Notes under the pieces: model-generated | The model's input: the letters and a program-made list of their open reading frames with translations, nothing else | Told to the model about the DNA's origin: nothing | The model's database searches: none | Translations under genes and position numbers: made by a program | Origin: Lantana camara | Lineage: Eukaryota > Streptophyta > Magnoliopsida > Lamiales > Verbenaceae | Direction: 5' to 3' | Assembly (NCBI GenBank): GCA_037501455.1 | Contig: CM074858.1 | Span: 47,303,001-47,367,000, forward strand | DNA length: 64,000 nt | Part shown: piece by piece, positions 24,801 to 37,608 of the stretch | Layout of the letters: the number at the start of each line of letters is the position of its first letter | Numbering within the stretch: the first letter of the stretch is position 1

Positions 24801-25870
24801 GCCTAGAGGTCACAAGAGCAAAAATCCCTAAAAGTTCATACCAATCTCATAATTCAAACCCTAATCAAATCTGATCCAAATCATGTTTTAAGTAGATGAA
24901 ATGAAGCATAATAGAGTAGAGAAGACATAAATATTCATACCTTGAAGATTTAGTGGAAGAAGATGGTGATTTGAGCTCCAAAATCACAAAAATGGCCAAG
25001 GGTTTCTCTCTTCCCCTCTTCTTCTCTCTCTCGTTCAGTTGCAGCTGGAAAATGGAGATATGGTTCGGTTTTCAGAGGTAAAAGGGAGAAGATAGAGCTT
25101 AACTCAAGGTAGATAAGTCATGGTTAAGGTATGGTTAAGTTTAGGGAGGGTTATGGGGTCCCACCATGAAGACTAGTCAACCAAAGGAGCTCTTCTTGCA
25201 CGAGTTGTCCGTTACGGTTGGATTTCGGAGGTCTTAATGATTTCAAAAAGGTATGAGGCTTGTTCCATTGTCTCCGAATCGTCGATACGAAGGCAACGGA
25301 AGTGTCGGAATTCGAATCCGAATTCCCGAGCTCAAGATATCACATACGGAACCAAGGGTGCGCTAATTGCTCATTAACCCCCGACTTGGTTCCAAAAATC
25401 CAAATTAAATTCATAAACACGTCAAATGAATCCGAAAACATAAACCGAGCATAGAGTCACGTTCATAACACACATATTTACGACATATTAAATTTTCACA
25501 ACATTTCGGTATCAATACATATATGAACAAAGCACAAATAGAACACTCATGCGCATGAACGAATTCATATAGTTATAAATGAATTGCTAAAACTTAAATT
25601 CCATATTAAATAAATTAAACAACTAATAACATGTTGTAATTAATTAAAGAAATTACCGTAACAGTTAAGGTAACGTGAAACTTCAATTAAGAAATTAAAC
25701 ACAAAATATCAAAGTAGAGTAAAAATGAAATAATTTAAAATAACCATAGTTTCTAGTTTAAATCAAATATAATCATTTATTAACAATTAATCATATAAAT
25801 AAATAATTAAATTGCGCAATTTATAAACAAATACGTCATATTATTAAAACTGAAAAACTGGGGCGTTACA
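21819..25870 (-). mobile_element. Solo LTR (4,052 bp) nested in the 20507-28120 LTR
   Basis: Minus-strand LTR starting TGTAACGCCCC (25870) and ending GGTGCTACA (21819). An exact GTTGG duplication stands at 21814-21818 and 25871-25875. There is no interior. At over 4 kb it is the longest LTR in the window. It has a dyad tetrad at 23926-24048 and a CAGTC/GACTG hairpin at about 22278. Parts of its 3' half resemble the host LTR it sits in, so the two are related families. Confidence 0.9.
23926..24048 (-). promoter_or_regulatory. Tetrad of TGACACGGGSGTGTCA-type dyads
   Basis: Four inverted repeats: TGACACGGGGGTGTCA (23926), AGCCACGGGCGTGGCT (23960), GACACGCCCGTGTC (24001) and GACACGGGGGTGTC (24035). 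The spacing is 34, 40 and 34 bp. The second has changed both arms together and remains a dyad. Confidence 0.8.
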
Positions 25871-26129
25871 GTTGGGATTAATGGAGATCATTTCATGCCC
25901 TGTTTTTCGCGATTTATACCCTGTTTTTGGGCGAGAAAGTTACTGTCAAAACTGCTGCGTTTCCTCCTTGCTTTTGCTGTCAATTTTGTGCATTGTTAAG
26001 GCTGATTTGTTGCAGCTTTTCATGCTATTTGTTGCTACTTTTCTTGCCCATATATTGCATCAGTTGTTGATGCGTTTAAGCTAGAAAAACAGGGGAAAGT
26101 CTGCGTTTGTTGCTGCTGCTGAACGGGTT

Positions 26130-26250
26130 GACAAGGGTGTGTCGTTCTTGTGTGTTCCAGCGTGAAACGGGGGTGTTCTTGTGGTCTGAATTTCTGTACC
26201 GAGACACGGGGGTGTCTCGGTTTGTTCTTTGGGGTTGACATGGGGGTGTC
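26130..26250 (+). promoter_or_regulatory. Tetrad of GACACGGGGGTGTC-type dyads
   Basis: Four copies, two of them decayed, start at 26130, 26164, 26203 and 26237, spaced 34, 39 and 34 bp. The geometry agrees with the related LTR at 23926 within 1 bp. Confidence 0.8.
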
Positions 26251-28120
26251 ACCTTATAATTCTCCATGCATGTATTGCTGTTGAGTTGCTGCTACTGCTT
26301 CACGTTTCCCTTTCCTTTCTTTCCTGCATAAAGTGTTGATTGTTATGCATGAGTTTGCATGTTTATTGTTTGCATGTATATATGTATATATAAACCTAAA
26401 CTATTGCATGCATGTGTTATAATATTGTATGAAAAATTTCATGAAATTGTTGGTTTTGCATGCATGGGTTACGTATGCATGTGTATTTATATATATATAT
26501 ATATATAAATAATATAATATAGTATATGTATATTATATTTAATTATATATTTATATATGTTTATTAAATATTAAATGTTATTTGATTTAATTGAATATTA
26601 GAATTTAAATGTTACCTATTTCATGTTTTATTTAATTTCCAAAATTTAATTGAATGTATTTAATTGTTTAATTTCTAATTGTAAATGCGATTGAATGAGT
26701 TTAATTGTCCATGCTCTAAATTTAAATGTGATTTAACTGGTGCTATGAATATATTTGAATTAATTTTATTGAAAATGTTGAATTATGAAAGTGAATGACT
26801 TGATTATGTGATTTAAATATATTAATAGTGCACATGAACATTTTCGTAACATAATTTTATCTTTTATATATTCATATCATGATCATTGCATTGCCGAGCG
26901 TCTTATTTGGTCATATTGAGTCTCACTTCACCTTTCTTGCACAGATTTTGATCCAGTTGGAGACGAGGCCGGTCAGTGAGGCTCGTGCTTTCTTCTTTTG
27001 ACGGTTTAAGGTGGGTTTTTCTCCTATGTAGATATAAGACCCTATATATACCTTCAATGTGAAAGCTTTCGACCAAAATTATATATATATATAGAGAGTC
27101 GTTTTAAAGAGTAAATGTTTTCAACGTAAAGCCTTATTTTATAAACCCTACCTAATGTTTTGGCGAGAAATGATCGAATGCACGAATGGGGCCCAGGGAC
27201 TTAGTGTGAGTGGCTATCCGGGGAGGCACGGGCCGACGGTGAACCCTCACACTAGTTCCATCAATGAACGGCGTAACCGGCCCTCGTTAGGAGTTAGTGA
27301 GGAATGGACGCTGAGCGCCATCTTGGGAGTCATGTAACCCCTTTTGGTAAATGAATGGGTGGTCGGGCCTTGCAAACCCGCCACCAACCCGGAGGAAGAA
27401 GGTGGAAATGTTAATGAATGTGCATAAAAGAATGATTGTATGAAAGAAAGAATGAATGAATGTTTAAATGGTTTACACAAGGTGTTGGTTGGAGATAATG
27501 CACGCCCACTCGTCGGGCCACTAATGACCTAATGTTAATGATCCGTTATAATCCCTTTTGATGATTTCTATTCTCCCACTTGGGAAATTCTTTAAAAACC
27601 TCACTTGGGATTATAACTTGCATGTGAATGTTTAATTACCGTCATATATTCTATTTATGGCCTATTTTATACCCACCGGTCCCTTTTGGACTGAACCCGT
27701 TTGGTTTTCAGCTGTGTTGTGCAGGTGTTGAGGGAGCTAGGCGGGAATATGAGTCCTAGGTCTTGCATTCGTCTCTAGCTCTTATATTTTGGTCTTACAC
27801 TTGCATACTTTTATTTTGATCATTGTATATGTATAATGATGTGGAACGTACATGTTTTGGGCCGTGATGGCAATTGATGATGTATATGACTTATTTTTGG
27901 AGCTTGGATGCTCATGGTACATATATATATGGTATATGTTCGTTTATTGCTTCCGCTTTAATGTTTTATGTTGTTTTATGGTTTTAAGGGTTAGCCCGCG
28001 TAGCTTAGTGTGTGTGTCTGTCCCCGTTCGCCGTGATTTGGCTCGGGTATGGATCGTCCATTTCATATTCGGGTCGGGTCTCGGTGCGGGGGATGTGACA
28101 CCTTGCGCTCGGGTGTTACA

Positions 28121-29176
28121 GTGAAAGGTGGTTATGATGGTATTTTGGTGATTATGGATCGGTTAACGAAGTCTGCGCATTTTCTATCGGTCCGAATGAC
28201 ATACAAGATCCGTAAATTGGTCGAGATTTATAATAGAGAGGTTATTCGACTACATGGGATTCCGGTGAGTATTGTTTCTGATAGGGACCCGCTATTTACT
28301 TCAAAGTTATGGCAAGAATTGCAAGGGGTTTTGGGCACGAAACTCCAATTTAGCACGACATTTTATCCCCAAACTGAAGGTCAGTCCGAGAGGGTTATTC
28401 GTTATTTGTAAGATTTGCTTCGAGCTTGTGCTTTAGATTTTCAGAATTCTTGGCATGATCAATTTCCATTGATTAAGTTCGCATATAACAATAGTTATCA
28501 ATCTTCCATCGATATGGCTCCGTATGAAGTGCTTTACGGGTGTATATGTCGATCACCGTTATTCTTTGATTTGGAAGAATGGAAATGGACAAAACAAGAA
28601 GGGGTAAAGAAAGGTGAGAAATCGGAGAAACCTTTCAAAGCTGTGAGGGCTATGATTGAGAAGGTTCAACAGATTCAACGAATGAAGGTTGCACAAGATA
28701 GACAGAAAAGTTATGCCAATATTCACCGAAGGGATCTTAAATTTGAAGTGGGGGACCGGGTTTTCTTAAAGGTACTGCCATGAAAGGGGTTTTCTCGGAT
28801 TGGAAAGGGAGGAAAGCTTAATCTTCGTTATTTGGGGCCGTTTGAAGTTCTTGAGAGAATTGGGGAAGTAGCTTACAGATTGGATCTACCGCCTAATCTT
28901 ATCGGAATTCCTAATGTTTTTCACGTATCTCAGCTAAGAAAGTATTATCCAGATGAAACTGAGATTCTCCCAGTTGAAGAAGTGGAATTAGAACCGAATT
29001 TGTCTTTTGTTCAGAAGCCGGTTAGAATTTTGGATAGAAAATATTAAGAGTTGAGAAACTAGAATATTCCTTTGGTCAAAGTATTGTGGCGAAGTGATAA
29101 AACCGAAGAGATGACTTGGGAACCGGAAGATAAAATAAAGAGGTTCCATCCGGAGTTGTTTATTCCCAATCCGTGA
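28121..29176 (+). pseudogene. Element O integrase core, C-terminus and chromodomain (four stops)
   Basis: One reading frame runs through the whole segment. It encodes the integrase core with a catalytic aspartate (VSDRDP) and glutamate (GQSERVIRYL), the GDRVFLKV and LGPFEVLERI C-terminal region, and a chromodomain (VLWRSDKTEEMTWEPEDKI...FHPELF). The stops are TAA 28409, TGA 28781, TAA 29045 and TAG 29060; the frame finally ends at TGA 29174. There are no frameshifts. At least two stops stand where the related element 1 has Arg or Gln codons, as expected from C-to-T decay of methylated cytosine. It follows the 20327-20506 fragment once the nested LTR is removed. It cannot give a complete integrase. 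Confidence 0.92.
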
Positions 29177-29215
29177 ATCTGGGGACCAGATTCTTCTGTG
29201 GGGAGGGGGGAGAGT
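29175..29215 (+). promoter_or_regulatory. Polypurine tract and hairpin of element O
   Basis: GAATCTGG-GGA-CCAGATTC (29175-29193) is a perfect 8-bp stem overlapping the final stop codon of pol. A G-rich purine tract (about 29199-29215) follows and abuts the LTR. Confidence 0.85.
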
Positions 29216-30180
29216 TGTAACGCCCCAATTTTCGGAAGTTCAGGTAAGCACGCCACGAGTGGGTCTTCAGGAGTTAGGAGGTTTAATTGAAATATTTCAT
29301 TCATTTATTTATAAAATTTGTCATATTATATGCATTATATCTTCATGCATTTATATGAAGTGTCGTTAATGTGAATTTATGTGAGTTGTATGAAACTAAT
29401 TGCTATACGTGAATTAATTGTACTGTATGTCCTTACTTGATCCTTAGTGTAAATTTGTATACTTAATTGCATAACATGAGATGGATATAAGTGATCTTTT
29501 GTGTAGAGATGAAACTCGATTGCATGAATTTAAATAGCTTAAGGACCTATGTGCCAATTATGATGATTCATCCATTTTCTTAGAAGACTTTGGAATATAT
29601 TTATCTCTTACATTACATTTCATTCCTTATGTTTTCATCAAGAAAAGACACACATATACACACAATATATCGATCCATACACCAAGGAAGAGAAGGGAGA
29701 TTCATCTCATATTTCAAGCTAGAATTTTGGAGGAATTGTGAAGCTAGAAGCATCATCATCATCATCTCTTCATTTCATCTCATCTCTCTTCCATTTTAAG
29801 GTATAATATGAGATTATATGAATCTCTTAAAATTTGTATGATGTAGGGTTTGATGAGTATTTTATGATTTCATGATTATGGGTGGATTAGAAGCATGCTT
29901 ATGATCATTAGGATTGGAATCTTGCATGAAACCTTGAATTATATGAAAGTTGGAAGCTATGGAAAATATGGGGTTTTCATGATTGATTCTTGAGGCTTTA
30001 ATGCATATTTCATGGTTTATTTGATATCTTGATGAAGTATAATGTGTAATAGATGCATTTGAGTATTTTTTATGGAGTGAAATTGCATTTGTTGTGGTTT
30101 TGTGAGGTTTTGGTTCGTTTCCCCTGTTTTGCTTCGGCTACGTAGAGTAAAATTGGTCGCGCCCATGACACACTCATAGT

Positions 30181-33100
30181 TGTGACACCCCAGTTTTCCA
30201 ACAAGCCAGGTACGACGTCGCGAGAGAGTTTAATTCAGTAATTATGTGATTTATGTGACGTCACATGCCAACGTGTCAACGTGTAATTTTATTATGTGCG
30301 TATTAGAAATTTTAAATTGTTCTTGGATTCAATTGTCCAATAATTGCTCGTTAAGGACCTAATCTTAATTAGGGTGTTTTGGGGCTGTTTGTGGCTACCT
30401 TGAGCTCGGGAATTCAGATTCGAATTCTAACCTTACCATTGAGTCCATTTCAGTGATTTGGATTCGATGAAATTAACCTTTTAATTTCTAAACCATTTGA
30501 TCACCCTACCATTTTAAAATCTGATCCGAATGGACCGGATACCTTTCGACCCTACCCGTATAATCCGACCCGTTTAACTCAGCCCAAAAAAGGAGCCAGG
30601 TTCATCTCTCTCCCTCATTTTCACGTTGGAAACAAAGCAACAAAGGAGAAGAAGAAACCCTCCCCATTTGGCCCTTTAAGCTTTTGCTCAAGCTTGTGAG
30701 ATCCGACCAACCGATCGAAGATTCAAGGTAAGATATGTGATCCTCTCATTACGTGCTTCGTTTTCTCCCGATTGAATCTCATTTCTCTTGCTTGCTTCCT
30801 TGAATATGAAAAAGATGATGAATAGTTCCAATATGTCAAAATTTGAGAATATGCTTTGTGCTTTGATTCCCTTGCTTCAAGCTTGATATATGTTGTTCTT
30901 ATGAGTATATATGATGCATATTTGGTGGTTTTTGGTTTGTTAGTTGAAGCTTGAGTGAATCACCATTGTTGAAGCTTAAAAGCATGAAAATGGCAACTTG
31001 TTAAATACTTGGTTTCATGACTTGAACTTAAGATATATGTTAGAGCATGCATACATGAACTTATGCCTTGAATTTGGAGTATTTTGGTTGAGGTTTGAGG
31101 TGGTTTTGGGGAATTTTGGTTTCTCCCGTGTTTAGCCCTGTTTTCGCTGCGTTTTTCTTGCGCAGAACATCTACCCGGGCGGGTAGATTTTGTACACAAA
31201 AGTACCCGGGCGGGTACTCTATTACAGAAGTGTTTCTGCACTGCTTCTGCCCGGCTGGGTAGATTTTGAGTTGTATATTCCCCACCCGGGTACTCCCTCA
31301 TCCGAACTCCGATTGAACTGATTTTTAAGCCGTTGGAAACCTTTTGAAGTCTAGAACAATCTCCAATTGGAATCACCTCATTATCCTTTCTAATTTGTGA
31401 GATATAATCAATTTTTGTTGGTGTCACCATGTTACCGACAATCTGCTTTCACCCAACTTCGAGCCTACGCCATTTTCACCTCGCTTTGAACCACAAGTCG
31501 AGCCACATACCATTTTGAAGGTCTATGTGTCTAGTTTCATTTCCAATAAACAAAATTTAATTCCTATTTCTATAACTCGAGATATTCCAGTTTTCCTTCT
31601 ACTTGCGCATTGCCGAAAACTGTTAGCTTTTGCCAAACTTTGCCAAAAACTGTTTTATCGCCTTCCTTTCACCTCCTCGACCTCTTATTTGACTTACATG
31701 CATTGTTTACATGCCTAATTGAATGATTAAATCATTTATGTGTCTAAATGACATTACTTGTGCTCATGAACACGATCACACCATTTCATGACTTATTTAT
31801 GATTTAATGCTTATTGAATCATGCCATAACATGATGCACCACTTCATGAACATTGCCGTGCATCTCACTTGGTTTCATTATTCAGTCGTGTCTCACGAGT
31901 ACACCATGTTTCCTTTCTTGTTCAGTGTTCTCCTCGGTGGAGACTTTCAAGTTTTGTGGTCCTTCTCCTACTTCTTTCTTGCACACAGAGGTGAGGGTTT
32001 TCTTTTATAAATGACCTATAACCTTGCCATATCTTATATACCGGCTATGTATCAGAAATGATTTATATATTGTGTAGTGTTAATTCTGAGCCTGTTTTGC
32101 GAGATCCTGCTTGTGCCCCCGGCTCTTCTAGCGCTGGACTAGCCGGAGTGGTTCCTGTTCCTGGGCCCCAGGGGCTTGTGTCTTGAGTGAACTGGGGAGG
32201 TATTGGGCCGACGGTGACCTCTTGCGCAAGTCCCATCCTGTTGGACTATGCTGATATCCACCAGGAGGTTTGGTGGAAGAAGGAGCTCCAGATCTGGGGA
32301 GTCATGAACCTACAGATCATTCCTGCCTGGATGGCGAGGGTTAGCTACCCGGACCATCACTGAACAAGGAGATTACTTGTACTTGTTTCCCCGCTTGTAA
32401 TAATTGTAACTCCTGTTTCCTGCTTGTTTCCTGATTACCTGCTTTTACCTGTCATTTAATAAGTGAAAAGAGGAGTCCAGGATGGATTGAATACCCCGTT
32501 CTCGCCGGGTCCCCTAAAATATTAAGCATAGATATCCGTAACCTCTGCCATGCCCCCAGTCCCTGTACAACACCGGAGCTTATGGATCGTTAAGGTAAAA
32601 TGGGCATCAACAGAGGGCGTACGGATATCGACACATGCATTGTATATCCTGTTTGCCTGACCTGCATGCTTGAACATAATTCCACCCGTACGTATTAATT
32701 ACTCCTGATTCCTATCTCCTGTTTTTATAACTAATAACGTACAGTGGAGTTATGCCTGCCTGATTGCCTGTCTATATATATATATATATATATATATGTG
32801 AGTACCCCTTTCACTCAGTCAGTTGGCTGACCCCTCCCTCTCGTTGTTTTTAGTGTCTGTCTTGCAGGCTCTGAGGTCGTTAGGCGGGAGTCTTTTGAAG
32901 TCTTTGCTCGAGTCTTGGTCCTGTTTGCACTGCATCGTACCGTACCTTTATGTCCTGCTTGTAACTGGGCTTTGTAAGCCACTCTGTATTGTTATTACTT
33001 TATTGAACTCGGGATAGGTTTCTAGGACCCTAGTTGAACCCGCTTATATGTTATTGCATTGTACTGAATTCGGGACAGGTTAGGACAGGTTTACCTGATT

Positions 33101-33380
33101 GGTTGAACACGTATTTACATTCATGTTAGGACAGGTTTACCTGATTAGTTGAACCCGTATTTACATTCATGTTGTTTTATGGAATGTGCCTGAATGATTA
33201 CATTGCTTCCGCATACTTTGTTTTGTTGAATTGGTGGTACAGGGTCTAGTCCCTCCTAACAGGTTGGTTTTTATTCTGTCTCCGTTCGCTGTAAGCTTGG
33301 TTAATGTATGGACTCCAATTTCATGGGTGGACCGGGCTCTCGGTGCGGGGGATGTGGTGCCCTCCGGTTAGGGTGTCACA
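30181..33380 (+). mobile_element. Solo LTR (3,200 bp) inserted in element O LTR
   Basis: TGTGACACCC and GGGTGTCACA form perfect 10-bp inverted ends. An exact ATAGT duplication stands at 30176-30180 and 33381-33385. There is no interior. It carries dyads of a third sequence type at 31171-31297, a GGGCCGACGG stem-loop region near 32160-32250, a TA run at about 32777-32800, and a 46-bp tandem duplication (33081-33126 and 33127-33172). An open frame on minus at 30960-31430 crosses the dyads and has no domain; I do not count it as a gene. Confidence 0.92.
31171..31297 (+). promoter_or_regulatory. Tetrad of CTACCCGGGCGGGTAG-type dyads
   Basis: CTACCCGGGCGGGTAG (31171), GTACCCGGGCGGGTAC (31202), CTGCCCGGCTGGGTAG (31247) and a half-decayed copy near 31282. 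Spacing is 31, 45 and about 35 bp. Between the first and second copy the outer base pair is swapped from C-G to G-C. Confidence 0.8.
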
Positions 33381-34972
33381 ATAGTTCTGGCAGGATTTCA
33401 GGTCGCGCCCGCGACCGGAATGATGTGTAATTTTGGTTGCGCCCATGACCCGTTCTTGGCCAAGTTTCGAGATTTGAAAAATTGGAGGAAAATTCGGGAA
33501 AAAATTAGGTCGCGCCCGTGACCCCTGCATTTTCTTCATAAAAATTTGAATTTCAAACTTAATTAGGGTTTTCTTGGTTCATTTCCGGCATGTACACTTC
33601 ATTGATATATCATATAATGTGTTAACTTATGTGTATCATAGGTGTTATGTGATTTCATGCTTAAACTCCATAGGGGAGGTTTGTGTAATATTTTCATACT
33701 TTGATTATACCTTGGTTACTTGATCCTTGCTACATTCCTTGATACATTGAATATATTTATAATATTTATTGATTGTAATTGCATGATTGAAATTACTGGA
33801 ACATGTCGTTCGTCTTAAATGGTTCATGATAGTGGAGTCTTTCGTACAGTTGCCCTTGTTACACAGATCACATTCCCGGAGACGAGGAGCACGCTCCATA
33901 GGGTGTTTCGTTATTTCTTTTGGTCAGTAAAGGTGAGGTTACTTCTAGATATAAAGAACCCTACAACTCTATGTTAACTTTGGACCAAAATGCATGTATA
34001 TATATATCTATAGTTTCCAAAACTTTATTGATCTTCAATTGAATTACCGAATTGTACCGATTGATTGATTGACCGATTGATCGACTGAATTGATTGATTT
34101 GGCGAGTATATTGTTCACTGTGGGCCTGAGGGTAGTGTATTGAGCCAACCGGGAAAGCTTGGGCTGACGGGAAACTCTTGCACTATCCTCACATTGTTGG
34201 GATGACCACTGAATCCAATAGGAGATTAGTGGAGGAAGGAGTTCTGGGTATAAGGAATCATGAACCCTATGCTCACGCTGATTGGATGGCGGGGCCTTGC
34301 AATCCCCCATCACCCGGAGGAAGAAGGAGTTATTGAACCTGCTAATTGTGCACTGAAATTGATTGCATGATCACTTAATCATTTAAAATTGAATTATTGT
34401 ATACAGTCGGAGAAAGGTTGGATAATTGCCCTCACTCGCCGGGCAACTGATTGATTGAATTGTAAATTGATTAGTTGTAATCTCGGGCGAGGCCTATCTT
34501 ATTCTTGAACTTATATTGTTTCCTTTTATAAACTCTTACCCAAGATTATAGCTTGCATGATAGTCGAGCTTTTAAATTATAAACCCCTCACTCAGTCTTC
34601 ATAGACTGACACCTCACAATTTCAGGCATTGCAGGTTGAGTGCTAGGTGGGATTGAGTCGAATTTTGCTTCTTTTAGGTCTAGCATTGTCATTCTCATAT
34701 TTCATGTATATTATGCATACATTAGAAGCTCATATGAAATGTTTTGGGTATCTATGTATATATTAGGACATATACTTGGAAAATATTGGCATATTTACGG
34801 AATTTTGAGGGATGATAATGTATTGATATGTATATGGAGTTATGGTTTTGGAATCAACATTGGATAATGAATTGCATGTATACTACTATGCTTCCGTTCT
34901 CTTGCATATATGTTGGTATTTAATTGAGGGTTAGACCGCCTAGCTAGTGAGTTATTTTCTTTAGTGTCTCCC

Positions 34973-37572
34973 TGTAGCGCTCAAAGCGGCGAGCCACCAC
35001 ATCCCCCGTACCTAGATCCAAACCCACATAAGAAATGGACGTCCATACATGAGTCCAAGTCTAAGCGAACGGGAACCTACACACACACATTAGGCTAAGC
35101 GGGGCTAAACACTAACAGAGGGCGCCAAACAAACATACAAAGTGCGGAAGCAAGGAATAAAATCTACTAAAGATATATACAGTGGCCATACGGCCTAAAA
35201 GAAATCTAATATATACATGAGTACGTCAAGTAGTGTCATAATTTCCAAATACATACTCTAAGTTCAAATACATAACCAAAATAACAGGGAAGCAAATATG
35301 CATGTGACTCGACTTAGACCACTAAGTACGACACGAGACGCACTTCCACGCTTAGCTCGAGCAACCTGCAACTAAAGGAAGGAAAAGGAGAGGGGTTAGT
35401 CACAACTTGACTGAGAGAGGGGGCTAACGCATACCCAAAAACTATGTACATATAAAGCAAAGCAATTATTAAATAAAAGATTATGAACCGGGAAAGAGTT
35501 TTGCACTCCAAACCATTTTCGAAACAAACTTATAGATTTCATAATCAAAACAAAACATACTAGAGTTTAAAGAAAGCTCCTATCCCGTTTCATAATCAAC
35601 GAATCAAACAAAAGAGCTCGGCGAGTACGATCACTTAACCCTTACTCCTCCACAAACAAATAAAACCAAGAAACGAAAATACATAAAACAATCCATCCCC
35701 AACAACAAGGTGTTTCGGGAGTCAAACCCTCTCTACCTAATTTACCAACACATACGGGGTAGCTAACCCACAATATGCCTTCCCCGATTTTCCACCGAGG
35801 GCTCAAGATACCATGCCTTCCCAACCTCCAAGAGTGGCACGAGAATATCTCAAATGAGAGCGTGCACAGGGGTCATAACCGGCGACCCCTATGGTCGTCC
35901 CGGGTCTCCCTTACTCACGTCTCCAGGGCCCAATAATAAACAAATAACTCATTAACGTACTTAACTCGTTAGAAAATCAAAGGTAATTTACGTACCTTAA
36001 CTCAGTTCATCCGGAGTCACGGCCGCGACTCTAAAATCAGTTTCCCTCGAATTAATGCCCCTGACGCAACCTTTCTTCTCTAAAAACGCAGCAACAGCAG
36101 TTCTCAAATACAGGGGTTGTTGCAGGGGATAAAATATCAGCAAAGCAAGCAATTAAGGCAGCAATTTACAACATGAAAATGTAAGGAAAAGTAGCATCCT
36201 ATCCCTCAAATTCACACGCAGCAGCAGGTACGCAGCAACAGTTCAAGAAACCAACCAAATTCTATGTTTAAGTGAAATAAAACTCAAGTGCATTAATGGC
36301 AACTTATTATACAACCAACTACTAATAAAATTAGGTTCATATATTCATAAATGGGACAACAAGGATCACATATATAGCTTCATATCAAAATTTCATCCAA
36401 AGAAACTCAAAAAATCACAAAAATTCAATTATACCCTAACTATTCATTCAAATGCCCAAAACCATATCATTCATGGATTAAAATCAGAAAATTATGGATG
36501 AGAATGATCACATATGCATGTAGATATCAAATATGAGCTTACCCCTTGAAGAAGATGGAGGAAAATGGAGATTGGAGCTCAAAATCTCACTTGGGTGAAT
36601 AGTTACGGGATTGCAGTTTATTTCTCCAAAAATAACTGAATTTCTCCTCCTTGCCTTGTGTGGATTGATGTGAGGATCAAATGGGGGTTATATGGGTCCA
36701 ATTTTCATGTGAAAAACTTGAAAATTGAGGGACTTATGTGTAAATTAGTGAAAGGTGGCCATATGAGCGCGAGACAAAGTTACGGGGTGATTTCGGGGTA
36801 CCAAACAAGGTTGAAAAATTACAAGGCCTATTCCATTGCACTCAAATCGTCGAAATGAGTCCAACAGAGGTGTTGGAATTCGATTCCGAATTCCCGAGCT
36901 CAAGATATGCTACCCGAAACCCAAGGTGCGCTAAGTACACTTTAGCCCCCTTTAGGTCACCCAACAAAAACAACTCCCGAAAACACATAACGAACACGTA
37001 TTCAAGTTCATGACTCATAAAACTCCAACATATTAAAATGACACGAAATTTCGATCTCAAATCGAACACGAACGCAACTCATTTCAACAAATAAGCATAT
37101 TATTCAAATAATAAAATTTAAATTTCAAAGAAATAATAAAAAATAAAATAAAATAACACTTAAACGAATTAAAATAAATAAAATTTTATTAAAAGGCTGT
37201 TTTACAATTAGGTCCAAAACTTTCAAAAAGTGTCAAATAAGTCCAAGTTCAAATTTTCAATTAAGTCCAAAAATTAAATAAAATCATACAATTAAGCCCT
37301 TAACTCAAATAAATCACATAATTTACGAAATTAGCTTGCTCAGGAATTAATTTCACATATCATAAATTCATAAAAAAAATTCATATCATAAATCACTTGA
37401 GGCAAATTTTGACATATAATTCAAATATTTCGTATAAATTAAAATAATTCGTATAAGAATTTCAAATAATAAAATATAATTCAATTAAATGCATCAATTA
37501 AATATGAAATTAAAATAATTTAAATTACGCATATACGTCATACCTGTATGGTCGCGGAGTCGGGGTGTCACA
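34973..37572 (-). repeat. 3' LTR of the 34973 element (1.2 kb deleted)
   Basis: Runs on minus from TGTGACACCCCGACTCCGCG (37572) to GAGCGCTACA. At 2,600 bp it is about 1.2 kb shorter than its partner: after ACGTACCTTA (near 35999) the sequence jumps to the region that corresponds to about 42693 in the 5' LTR. The deletion removed three of four dyads; the survivor AGTCACGGCCGCGACT (36015-36030) is better preserved than its counterpart. Confidence 0.88.
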
Positions 37573-37608
37573 ATCCTCCCCCCTTAAGAGAACCTGGTCC
37601 CCAGGTTC
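37573..37608 (-). promoter_or_regulatory. Polypurine tract and hairpin of the 34973 element
   Basis: The complement of 37573-37589 is a purine tract directly before the LTR. GAACCTGG-TCC-CCAGGTTC (37590-37608) is a perfect 8-bp stem. Relative to element O one stem pair has changed on both sides (T-A to C-G). Confidence 0.85.

Larger units (their letters stand above)
20507..28120 (+). mobile_element. Solo LTR in element O integrase, itself split by a second solo LTR
   Basis: The LTR runs from TGTGACGCCCC to CGGGTGTTACA with no interior, primer site or polypurine tract. An exact GTGAA target duplication stands at 20502-20506 and 28121-28125. Removing the nested LTR leaves about 3.56 kb. The first part is AT-rich; 26130-26250 carries four GACACGGGGGTGTC-type dyads. 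A GGGCCGACGG stem-loop region lies near 27187-27260 and a GGTCC/GGACT hairpin near 27683. Short open frames have no recognisable domain. The state is what LTR-LTR recombination leaves behind. Confidence 0.9.
30155..33523 (+). promoter_or_regulatory. GGTCGCGCCCGCGACC-type dyads of element O LTR, split by an insertion
   Basis: Dyads start at 30155, 33401, 33435 and 33508. The solo LTR 30181-33380 lies between the first and second. Without it the distances are 41, 34 and 73 bp. The second copy has perfect 5-bp arms (GGTCG/CGACC). Confidence 0.7.

Noticed and set aside
30960..31430. 156-codon minus-strand open frame
   Set aside because: It lies inside a solo LTR across the dyad cluster, shows no domain and has no counterpart in related LTRs.
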